Assembly: GCA_900770845.1 (NCBI GenBank)
Contig: CAAGLS010000159.1
Coordinates: 1-5,575, forward strand
Direction of reading: 5' to 3'
Source of the DNA: an uncultured Prevotella sp.
GTDB lineage: Bacteria > Bacteroidota > Bacteroidia > Bacteroidales > Bacteroidaceae
DNA: 5,575 nucleotides
Under the pieces are notes generated by a model, which was given only the letters and a program-made list of their open reading frames with translations, was not told the origin of the DNA and searched no databases. The translations under genes and the position numbers were made by a program. Shown one piece after another: positions 1 to 5,527 of the stretch (positions within the stretch are counted from its first letter, which is position 1; each line of letters opens with the position of its first letter).

Positions 1-84
1 GCGCACTGCGTGCTTCGCGCGTCTTCGAGGCGCTGAGTCCCACCCATCGCTACGTCCACACCCCAGGCTGCGCTACGCTTGCCC
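1..84. repeat. Diverged relative of the adjacent 73-bp repeat, with a GC-rich hairpin
   Basis: No gene is seen here. The stretch shares the two landmarks of the tandem repeat next to it: a TCTTCGAGG core (22-30) and the GGGGTTAGAG block, which it reaches at 85-94. The DNA between them differs and is about 10 bases longer. It carries its own hairpin, CCCCAGGC (61-68) with GCCCGGGG (81-88). The single A/C mismatch on the plus strand becomes a G-U pair in minus-strand RNA. It may be an older or different member of the same repeat family. It runs to the window edge, so its left end is unknown. Confidence 0.45.
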
Positions 85-338
85 GGGGTTAGAGAAAGAC
101 CGCCTCTTCGAGGCTCTTGCATCGCCAATTGGGTTCAGCTTGATTGGTTGCAGTTTTGGGGTTAGAGAGGCCGCCTCTTCGAGACTCTTGCATCGCCAAT
201 TGGGTTCAGCTTGATTGGTTGCAGTTTTGGGGTTAGAGAAAGGCCGCCTCTTCGAGACTCTTGCATCGCCAATTGGGTTCAGCTTGATTGGTTGCAGTTT
301 TGGGGTTAGAGAGAGGCCGCCTCTTCGAGGCTCTTGCA
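85..338. repeat. Tandem array: 3.5 copies of a 71-73-bp intergenic repeat
   Basis: Units start at each GGGGTTAGAG: 85-157 (73 bp), 158-228 (71 bp), 229-301 (73 bp) and a partial fourth at 302-338. Copies are nearly identical. Unit 2 differs mainly by losing 2 bases in the AGAGAAAG stretch. Every unit contains a small hairpin, GCCTC-TTC-GAGGC, at 102-114, 173-185, 246-258 and 319-331; units 2 and 3 read GAGAC in the right arm. Copies are contiguous with no unique spacers, so this is not a CRISPR array. Unit lengths are not multiples of three, so the repeat does not encode a repeated peptide. It lies downstream of the rprY terminator. Its function is unknown. Confidence 0.9.
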
Positions 339-367
339 GGTGAAAGTAGCAGATTCCTCTGGTAGGT

Positions 368-490
368 TTACAATATACGATTATATATTAAGCGGTCGAA
401 CATTCTTTTAGGGCCGGCGCAAGGCACGGCCCCTGCAATCGGATGTGACCTTTGCAGCCTAATGTCGTCCTCATAAAACGCCTTGCACTA
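368..490 (-). other. Structured intergenic segment with two abutting hairpins
   Basis: Two hairpins sit end to end with no spacer: CTGCAA (433-438) with TTGCAG (452-457), and GGGCCG (411-416) with CGGCCC (427-432). On the minus strand a 39-codon frame is bounded by a TAG (488-490) and a TAA (368-370). It has no start codon near its beginning, and its only ATG is internal. Its translation (…YEDDIRLQRSHPIAGAVP…) resembles C-terminal tails I recall on poorly supported Bacteroidales hypothetical proteins. That would fit a dispersed intergenic element rather than a gene, but it is recollection, not a search. A transcribed structured RNA is also possible. Confidence 0.35.
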
Positions 491-536
491 CACCCAGCAG
501 TTGGTTGGGCGAGGTTGTTGGCAATTGTCAGCAAGC

Positions 537-580
537 TTGTCGACAAATGTCGACAACTTGGGCAGACAAATGTCAACAAC
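537..580. repeat. Cluster of GACA/TGTC half-sites with a 23-bp-period direct repeat
   Basis: GACAAATGTCGACAAC (542-557) recurs as GACAAATGTCAACAAC (565-580), 15 of 16 bases identical, with a 23-bp period. Each copy contains the inverted pair GACA-AA-TGTC. A 10-bp perfect palindrome TTGTCGACAA lies at 537-546, and a further TGTCGACA at 548-555. The close spacing, near two helical turns, could suit a DNA-binding protein. No promoter or gene start is visible beside it, so its role is unknown. Confidence 0.6.
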
Positions 581-608
581 GCCAATTGCCGATAGCTGCT
601 GTAGTTTA

Positions 609-650
609 AACAACAGAAACGGCTGCCCCACGCCGGTGGTGGGACAGCCG
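609..650 (-). terminator. Intrinsic terminator of rprX-rprY
   Basis: Read on the minus strand, a 12-bp stem (650-639 with 631-620) closes a 7-base loop. It is built from CGGCTG/CAGCCG, one T-G wobble and CCCAC/GTGGG, and is followed by a T-rich run (TTTCTGTTGTTT). It begins 28 bases past the rprY stop codon. The wobble pairs only in minus-strand RNA, which agrees with the gene direction. Confidence 0.85.
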
Positions 651-678
651 ATTCTTGGATGATGGGGTGTTGGGATGT

Positions 679-1392
679 TCAGGCGTTGGCCTCCTCGTCC
701 TCTTCGGGAACGATGAGCTTGTAGCCCTTGCCGTGGATGTTGATGATTTCGATCTGGTCGTCGGCCTTGAGGTGCTTGCGCAGTTTGGTGATGTAGACGT
801 CCATGGAGCGCGCGTTGAAGTAGTTGTCGTCAATCCAGATGGTCTTCAGGGCGAAGTCGCGCTGAAGCACCTCGTTGCGATGGGAGCAGAGCAGGGCCAG
901 CAGCTCGTTCTCCTTGGTGGTGAGCTTGGTCTGCTTGCCGTCGATGGTGAGCAGCTGTTTCTGCGTGTCGAAGGTGAAGCGGCCGATGTGGTATACCGTG
1001 CTCTCCTTGCTCTTCTTGCCACGCACGCGGCGCAGGATGGCCTCGATACGGAACACGAGCTCCTCCATGGAGAAGGGCTTTGTGATATAGTCGTCGGCTC
1101 CAATCTTGAATCCCTCAAGGATGTCGTCTTTCAGCGTCTTGGCCGTGAGGAAGATGATGGGCATGTCGGAGACGGCCTGGCGGATGTCCTGTGCAAGCGT
1201 GAAGCCATCCTTCTTGGGCATCATCACGTCGAGGACGCAGAGGTCGAACTTCTCTTTCATAAACTCCTTGTAGCCTTCCTCGCCATCCACGCAGAGCGTG
1301 GCCTGGTAGCCTTTGGCCTGGAGAAACTCGCGAAGCAGCATACCGAGGTTCTCATCGTCCTCGCAAAGCAAAATTTTCAATGATTCTTCCAT
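679..1392 (-). CDS. rprY: RprY-type OmpR/PhoB family response regulator
   Basis: A 237-residue cytoplasmic response regulator, expected to be phosphorylated by the RprX kinase encoded just upstream and then to bind DNA. The receiver domain spans about residues 5-121. Its acidic pocket is Glu11-Asp12-Asp13, the phospho-acceptor is Asp55 in LDVMMP, the switch residue is Thr83, and Lys105-Pro106 is conserved. A winged-helix OmpR/PhoB DNA-binding domain follows at about 133-227; its recognition helix region contains ARSMDVYITKLRKHL. An acidic tail (EEDEEANA) closes the protein. Length and domain order are normal for the family. The start at 1392 leaves only seven residues before the first beta strand, and no Shine-Dalgarno site precedes it. 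It is the second gene of the pair, 81 bases after rprX, and a terminator follows. The rprY symbol rests on family resemblance and on pairing with an RprX-like kinase; its regulon cannot be read from this window. Confidence 0.88.
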   Translation of the reverse strand: MEESLKILLCEDDENLGMLLREFLQAKGYQATLCVDGEEGYKEFMKEKFDLCVLDVMMPKKDGFTLAQDIRQAVSDMPIIFLTAKTLKDDILEGFKIGADDYITKPFSMEELVFRIEAILRRVRGKKSKESTVYHIGRFTFDTQKQLLTIDGKQTKLTTKENELLALLCSHRNEVLQRDFALKTIWIDDNYFNARSMDVYITKLRKHLKADDQIEIINIHGKGYKLIVPEEDEEANA

Positions 1393-1409
1393 ATTCGTTG
1401 TCGTGTTGT

Positions 1410-1454
1410 AAGCGGCCTGTCGCCATGGGCCATCCGTGGCCGGAGAAGCCGCTT
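1410..1454 (-). promoter_or_regulatory. Two-tier hairpin between rprX and rprY
   Basis: The 81-base gap holds an outer stem AAGCGGC (1410-1416) with GCCGCTT (1448-1454), enclosing an inner hairpin GGCCA-TCCG-TGGCC (1428-1441). No U-rich tract follows on the minus strand, so it is unlikely to be a simple terminator. No TAnnTTTG promoter box is seen in the gap, so rprY is probably co-transcribed with rprX. The structure could affect RNA processing, stability or the relative level of the two proteins; this is inference. Confidence 0.5.
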
Positions 1455-1473
1455 GGATTTGTATTTGGTTTGA

Positions 1474-3024
1474 TTATTCGTCCTTTATCACAGGGAGCTT
1501 GATGGTGAAGGTGGTGCCCTTGCCAAACTCAGAGTCGACCTTGATCTCGCCGTTGTGGAGCATCACGATCTTCTGCACGTAGGCCAGCCCAAGTCCGAAG
1601 CCCTTCACGTCGTGTACGTTGCCATGGTGCACACGGTAGAACTTGTCGAAGATTTTCTTCTGGTCCTCCTTCTTGATGCCGATGCCCGTGTCGCGGATGC
1701 TGAGGTAGAGGAACTCATCGTCGTTCCACGTCTTGAGATAGACGTTGAGCGGCTGGTCCTGCTTGCGGTATTTCACGGCGTTGTCCATCAGATTGAAGAT
1801 GACGTTCTGGAAATGCATCTCGTCCACGTAGATGGTGGAGTCTACGGCTCCAATCTCAGTGAATATCTTTCCGCCCGTATGCTCGATGCGCAGCTGGAAG
1901 GAATTGGCGATGGATTCCACCATCTCGTTGAGGTCGAGCTGCTTCTTCTTGAACACCGCCTGCTTGCGGTCGAACATGCTCATCTGCAGCACCTTCTCCA
2001 CGAGGAAGCGCAGCCGGCGGCTCTCGTCGAGAATCACCTTGCTCAGATGGTTGAGCATCTGCTCCGTGCGCGGCACGCTGGGGCTGTTGAGCATCTGCGC
2101 GGCCAATGAGATGCTCGCTATCGGGGTCTTCAGCTCGTGGGTCATGTTGTTGACGAAGTCGTTCTTCATCTCTGAGTACTTCTTCTGCCGGAAGATGGTG
2201 ACGATGGTGAAGACGAACGTGAGGAACAGCACGACGGTGAAGATGACGCTCGGAATCATGAAGCGCACGCTGGAGTAGATGTACTTCGACATGTCGGGGA
2301 AGTGGACCTTCACGATGCCCCTCTCGGATTGCGGGTCGTTGTGGAAGAGCACTTGCTGGTAGCCATACTCCTCGCCCTCGTCGGTGTAGTCGGGACAGCG
2401 GTAGACCTCGCGTCCGTCCTGCGTGGTGACGGTGAAGTGGTAGGGGATGTTGATGCCATTGTTCATCAGCTCGGCCTTGAGGTCCTGGTCGAGGAGCTTG
2501 AAGTTGATGCGCTCCTTGAGCGGCTTCTGCGACGCGGAATAGATGATGGACAGCACCACCTCGTCGAGCAGGGCCTTTTGGTAGACGTAGCGGTTCTTGA
2601 CGATTTCCTGCAAGGTCTTCGAGGCCTCGTCGGTCGACTTCTTGTCGTTGTGCAGGATCATGGCCTTGGGCATCTGCGAGGGCTTTGTCATCATCGTCTT
2701 GGCTTGGAACGAGGTGTAGCCGTCCGTGTTTTTCGCCACCGACGACTGGTGGGTGGGCATCAGCGGGCCGTCGAGGCCCAAGTCGATGGTGTCTCCCTTG
2801 TTGTTTTTCCGCTCCACGGCGTTGATGTCCTTCTCCAGGTAGCGCAGCGTCTCGTTGAGTTCCAGGTTGCGGCTGGCCTGATAGAGGGCACGGTTGACGC
2901 TCTCGTCGAATTGCTCCTTCTTCATGTTGACCATCTGACTGATGTAGGTGAGCTGCATGAAGAGCAACACGATGAACGACAATCCCATCACTATTGTTAT
3001 GATCCAAATCGTTCTCTTCTTCAT
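1474..3024 (-). CDS. rprX: RprX-type membrane sensor histidine kinase
   Basis: A 516-residue inner-membrane sensor kinase, expected to autophosphorylate and pass phosphate to RprY. Transmembrane helix 1 is at about residues 6-29 and helix 2 at about 256-279. They frame a periplasmic domain of about 225 residues that starts with a long, probably helical stretch and has one cysteine (Cys210). No HAMP or PAS domain is evident: helix 2 passes almost directly into the HisKA domain, with phospho-acceptor His296 in FVNNMTHELKTP. The HATPase domain shows the N box (NLMDNAVKY, Asn415), G1 box (DTGIGI, 445-450), F box (FDKFYR), G2 box (GFGLGL, 475-480) and GKGTTF (501-506). All catalytic boxes look intact. 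The start at 3024 is the only ATG before helix 1; the frame upstream is open to a TAA but has no other ATG. The signal sensed is not evident. It is the first gene of the probable rprX-rprY operon. Confidence 0.88.
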   Translation of the reverse strand: MKKRTIWIITIVMGLSFIVLLFMQLTYISQMVNMKKEQFDESVNRALYQASRNLELNETLRYLEKDINAVERKNNKGDTIDLGLDGPLMPTHQSSVAKNTDGYTSFQAKTMMTKPSQMPKAMILHNDKKSTDEASKTLQEIVKNRYVYQKALLDEVVLSIIYSASQKPLKERINFKLLDQDLKAELMNNGINIPYHFTVTTQDGREVYRCPDYTDEGEEYGYQQVLFHNDPQSERGIVKVHFPDMSKYIYSSVRFMIPSVIFTVVLFLTFVFTIVTIFRQKKYSEMKNDFVNNMTHELKTPIASISLAAQMLNSPSVPRTEQMLNHLSKVILDESRRLRFLVEKVLQMSMFDRKQAVFKKKQLDLNEMVESIANSFQLRIEHTGGKIFTEIGAVDSTIYVDEMHFQNVIFNLMDNAVKYRKQDQPLNVYLKTWNDDEFLYLSIRDTGIGIKKEDQKKIFDKFYRVHHGNVHDVKGFGLGLAYVQKIVMLHNGEIKVDSEFGKGTTFTIKLPVIKDE

Positions 3025-3029
3025 GGTGG

Positions 3030-3037
3030 CAAAGTTA
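3030..3037 (-). promoter_or_regulatory. Bacteroidetes-type -7 box for rprX
   Basis: The minus strand reads TAACTTTG, a full match to the TAnnTTTG -7 consensus of Bacteroidetes primary-sigma promoters. It ends only 5 bases before the rprX ATG, so the start of transcription would fall at or within a few bases of the start codon. No good -33 TTTG is seen about 20 bases upstream; the nearest is a weak TGTTA. The match could be chance in an AT-rich stretch. Confidence 0.5.
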
Positions 3038-3055
3038 CGGTTTAAAGTTGGAAAT

Positions 3056-3075
3056 TTAACATCTAATTGTTAACA
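3056..3075. promoter_or_regulatory. Operator-like TTAACA dyad upstream of rprX
   Basis: TTAACA (3056-3061), six bases, then TGTTAA (3068-3073) form an 18-bp dyad. TTAACA also recurs in direct orientation at 3070-3075, a 14-bp period. The palindrome TTAATATTAA lies at 3092-3101. The dyad begins 18 bases upstream of the -7 box, over the expected -33 region, a plausible place for a regulator. Autoregulation by RprY is a guess; no binding site is known to me that would confirm it. Confidence 0.35.
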
Positions 3076-3109
3076 GATTCTTCTTAGTTCATTAATATTA
3101 ACCAATTTT

Positions 3110-3303
3110 TATGTTTATAGTTGTTTATATGGAAGTATAACATCATCATTCGAATAGTGGTCTGATGGGACAGACCGTATGAATGGCAATGGCTCGCGGT
3201 TGCCAACGTTGGCGTCCTGACGAGCAAGGTTGGCAGGGCGGACTCAGCGGGAAGCGGAAGAGTAACCTTTGCACACGGATCAGACCGTACCCCATTAAGG
3301 ATA
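3110..3303. other. Non-coding stretch rich in alternative stems upstream of rprX
   Basis: No gene is seen. GGTCTG-ATGGGA-CAGACC forms a hairpin (3159-3176), and GGTCTGAT (3159-3166) can also pair with ATCAGACC (3279-3286), enclosing 128 bases. Between them lies a 12-bp perfect palindrome GCCAACGTTGGC (3202-3213). Its left half is also able to pair with GTTGGCA at 3229-3235 or, in part, with GGCAA at 3185-3189. The sequence CAGACCGTA occurs twice (3171-3179 and 3281-3289). It may be an old mobile-element remnant or a regulatory region; neither is established. Confidence 0.45.
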
Positions 3304-3495
3304 GGCTGGTTCTATAAATTAGGTCGAGTCGTATTCTGCAAGATATCGGGACTCAAAACGTAAGTTGAAGAGGGAGTGTAGCGGGCTACACGACCGATGA
3401 GACTTGACGTTTTGAGACTGATAGATGCAGAAGACGACCGAAACGACAACTGCACTTAATCGATAATTCTATCAGCCTAATTTATAGAACCAGCC
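3304..3495. mobile_element. MITE-like 192-bp foldback element with 20-bp inverted ends and GATA target duplication
   Basis: The ends are perfect 20-bp inverted repeats: 3304-3323 (GGCTGGTTCTATAAATTAGG) and 3476-3495. The 4-bp direct repeat GATA flanks both sides (3300-3303 and 3496-3499), as expected of a target-site duplication. The interior continues the palindrome: GTCGTATTCTGCA (3328-3340) pairs with 3426-3438 with one mismatch, CTCAAAACGT (3352-3361) with 3407-3416, AAGT (3362-3365) with 3402-3405, and GTGTAGC (3376-3382) with GCTACAC (3385-3391) at the tip. The right arm has about 33 extra bases (3439-3475, against four on the left). There is no transposase, so it would be non-autonomous. 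I cannot assign a parent IS family. A structured RNA is the main alternative. Confidence 0.72.
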
Positions 3496-3502
3496 GATAA
3501 TC

Positions 3503-3558
3503 AATAAGAAAACAGTCATGGACAGACCCACACCTTTGGTGTCAAGCCTGCCCATGAC
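3503..3558 (-). terminator. Strong intrinsic terminator of the metal ATPase gene
   Basis: On the minus strand a stem of about 20 bp runs from GTCATGG (3558-3552) to CCATGAC (3521-3515), with one bulged G and an AAA loop inside ACACC/GGTGT. It is followed by TGTTTTCTTATT. Four of the inner pairs are G-U wobbles that exist only in minus-strand RNA, matching the gene direction. It begins 76 bases after the stop codon. The foldback element starts eight bases beyond the T-rich run. Confidence 0.85.
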
Positions 3559-3593
3559 GAAAATAGACATCGCGAAAATTGCGCCCTAACGCA

Positions 3594-3634
3594 TACAATT
3601 ATTGTAGCAGAACAATGTCCATGGACAATGTGGG
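3594..3634. other. Short palindromes in the 3' flank of the ATPase gene
   Basis: TACAAT-T-ATTGTA (3594-3606) and a 12-bp perfect palindrome TGTCCATGGACA (3616-3627) lie between the ATPase stop codon and its terminator. The sequence ACAATGT is repeated directly at 3612-3618 and 3625-3631. No function is evident. They could fold in the 3' untranslated RNA. Confidence 0.35.
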
Positions 3635-5527
3635 TTAGAGTTTGTTGGTGTTGAGGGCACGCATGGCGTTAAGCACCGCAATCACCATCACGCCCACATC
3701 GGCGAAGACGGCCATCCCCATCGTGGCCAGTCCCAAGAATGCCAGCACCAGCACCGCCACCTTTACGCCGATGGCAAACCAGGCATTCTGCAGGGCTATG
3801 GCTATGGTGTGGCGCGCTATGGTTATGGCAGTGGCTATCTTTGAGGGCTTGTCGTCCATCAGCACCACGTCGGCAGCCTCGATGGCAGCGTCGCTGCCCA
3901 ATGCGCCCATGGCGATGCCCACGTCGGCGCGCGCCAGCACGGGTGCGTCGTTGATGCCGTCGCCCACGAACCCCAGCCTCTTGCCCGCCGGCTGCTCCTT
4001 GAGCAACTGCTCCACGCGGCCCACCTTGTCGGCGGGAAGCAACTGCGCGTGCCATTCGTCAAGGCCGAGCTGCCGGCCCACGCTGTCGGCCACCTCCTGC
4101 CTGTCGCCTGTCAGCATGACAGTTCTTCTCACGCCGAGCCGCTTGAGCGACTTGATGGCCTGCTGCGAGTCGTCTTTCACTTGGTCGGAGATGACCACAT
4201 GGCCGGCATACACACCGCCCACCGCCACATGGATGGTGGTGCCGGGGGTGTGGGCGCACTTGTCGCAGGGATGGGTCTTGATGCCCAACTCGCTCATCAT
4301 CTTCTCGTTGCCCACATGCACCTCCTTGCCGTTCACCTTGGCTGTGATGCCATAGCCGGCCTGCTCCGTCACGTCCTCCACCGTGCAGCCGTCGTGCTCG
4401 TCGGGATAGGCGGCGCGCAGGGCGGCGGCGATGGGATGGGTGGAGAAGCGCTCCACGTGGGCAGCCAGATGGAGCAGCTCTTTCTCCGACAGTTGCTCGG
4501 GATGCACGGCCACAACGGAGAAGACGCCGCGCGTCAGCGTTCCCGTCTTGTCAAACACCAGAGTGGAGGTCTTGGCCAGCGTGTCCATATAGTTGCCGCC
4601 TTTGATGAGGATGCCGCGTCGCGAAGCTCCGCCAATGCCGGCGAAGAACGTGAGCGGAACCGAGATGACGAGGGCGCAGGGACAACTCACCACCAAGAAC
4701 GTGAGGGCGCGGTAGAGCCACGTGCCAAACGCCTCGGCATAGCTCTCGGCGAAGAAGGGAGGGATGAAGGCCAGCAGCAAGGCCGCTACCACCACGATGG
4801 GCGTGTAGACGTGGGCGAACTTGGTGATGAAATTCTCGCTCCGCGACTTGTTGTCGCGCGAGTGCTCCACGATGCTGATGATGGCAGACGCGGTGGACTC
4901 GCCAAACGACTTTGTCACGCGGACGCGCAGCAGACCATTGATGTTGACGCAGCCGCTGGCCACGGTGTCGCCCTTGGCCACGTCGCGCGGCATGGCCTCG
5001 CCCGTTAGGGCCACGGTGTTGAGCGAGGAAGCACCCTCCTCCACCACACCATCCAAAGGAATCTTCTCGCCTGGCCTCACAACGATGGTCTCGCCCAGCG
5101 CCACCGTGTCGGGGCTGACGGTCGTCACCTCGCCGCTACGCTCCACATGGGCCGTGTCGGGCCGAATGTCCATCAGCTTGGTGATGCTGTCGCGGCTCTT
5201 GTCTTCGGCGTAGTCCTCAAACAGCTCGCCCACCTGGAAGAACAGCATCACGAACACAGCCTCCGTGAACTGGCTCTCCGCGCCGGGCAGGAAGCCGATG
5301 GCGAGCGCGCCGATGGTGGCGATGCTCATCAGGAAGTCCTCGTCGAAGGGGTCTCCCTCGCTTATACCCTCCCAGGCCTCGGCCAACACGTCGTAGCTGA
5401 TGAGCAGGTAGGGCACGAGATATACCAACAGCAGTTGCCACATTGGCAATGCCGCGTATTTTTCCACCAACCAGGCCCCAAATAGAAGGGCGGCGGTGGC
5501 GAGAATTCTTACGAGTTTCTTGTTCAT
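3635..5527 (-). CDS. P1B-2-type heavy-metal (Zn/Cd/Pb) exporting ATPase, ZntA/CadA-like
   Basis: A 630-residue inner-membrane pump expected to use ATP to export Zn2+, Cd2+ or Pb2+ from the cytoplasm. About eight transmembrane helices are visible: four before residue 105, two at about 238-295, and two at about 575-622. The actuator domain has TGEA (175-178). The ion path has Cys-Pro-Cys (282-284) in helix 6. The catalytic loop has DKTGT with phospho-acceptor Asp326, the P1B nucleotide-domain His364-Pro365, TGD (473-475) and GDGINDAP (522-529). Lys589 in helix 7 and Asp610 in helix 8 match the Zn/Cd/Pb subclass and argue against copper specificity. There is no N-terminal HMA domain or CxxC; the protein begins directly with helix 1. 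Instead, a Cys/His cluster, HPCDKCAH (419-426), sits in the nucleotide-binding domain. The start at 5527 has AAAAGGA only one base upstream, too close to be a convincing Shine-Dalgarno site. The exact metal remains inferred. Confidence 0.92.
   Translation of the reverse strand: MNKKLVRILATAALLFGAWLVEKYAALPMWQLLLVYLVPYLLISYDVLAEAWEGISEGDPFDEDFLMSIATIGALAIGFLPGAESQFTEAVFVMLFFQVGELFEDYAEDKSRDSITKLMDIRPDTAHVERSGEVTTVSPDTVALGETIVVRPGEKIPLDGVVEEGASSLNTVALTGEAMPRDVAKGDTVASGCVNINGLLRVRVTKSFGESTASAIISIVEHSRDNKSRSENFITKFAHVYTPIVVVAALLLAFIPPFFAESYAEAFGTWLYRALTFLVVSCPCALVISVPLTFFAGIGGASRRGILIKGGNYMDTLAKTSTLVFDKTGTLTRGVFSVVAVHPEQLSEKELLHLAAHVERFSTHPIAAALRAAYPDEHDGCTVEDVTEQAGYGITAKVNGKEVHVGNEKMMSELGIKTHPCDKCAHTPGTTIHVAVGGVYAGHVVISDQVKDDSQQAIKSLKRLGVRRTVMLTGDRQEVADSVGRQLGLDEWHAQLLPADKVGRVEQLLKEQPAGKRLGFVGDGINDAPVLARADVGIAMGALGSDAAIEAADVVLMDDKPSKIATAITIARHTIAIALQNAWFAIGVKVAVLVLAFLGLATMGMAVFADVGVMVIAVLNAMRALNTNKL

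Noticed and set aside
85..338. CRISPR array
   Set aside because: Units are directly contiguous and nearly identical over their whole length. There are no unique spacers and no cas genes.
78..388. A long minus-strand stretch free of stop codons running through the tandem array
   Set aside because: It has no start codon. The units are 73 and 71 bp, so each copy is read in a different frame and no repeated peptide results.
411..432. The GGGCCG/CGGCCC hairpin as an intrinsic terminator
   Set aside because: Neither strand has a T-rich run after it, and rprY already has a clear terminator at 609-650.
388..585. A 65-codon minus-strand open frame
   Set aside because: It runs across the GACA/TGTC repeats and both abutting hairpins, has no recognisable domain or ribosome binding site, and a different frame over the same bases is also open. 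It is best explained as chance in a repeat-bearing region.
655..1383. A 242-codon plus-strand open frame opposite rprY
   Set aside because: It mirrors rprY almost exactly, is low in complexity (rich in Val, Leu, Asp, Glu) and has no motifs. It is an antisense shadow of GC-rich codon use.
3263..3271. A plus-strand promoter-like sequence, TAACCTTTG
   Set aside because: It has one base too many between TA and TTTG, no -33 element, and no gene follows on the plus strand.
4049..5008. A 319-codon plus-strand open frame opposite the metal ATPase, and similar ones opposite rprX
   Set aside because: The minus-strand frames carry intact family motifs along their full length. The opposite frames have biased composition and no domain.
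3635..5527. A copper-exporting ATPase (CopA-like), because of the Cys-Pro-Cys motif
   Set aside because: Cys-Pro-Cys is shared by copper and zinc pumps. Lys589 and Asp610 in the last two helices fit the Zn/Cd/Pb subclass, and the conserved copper-site residues of CopA in these helices are not seen.
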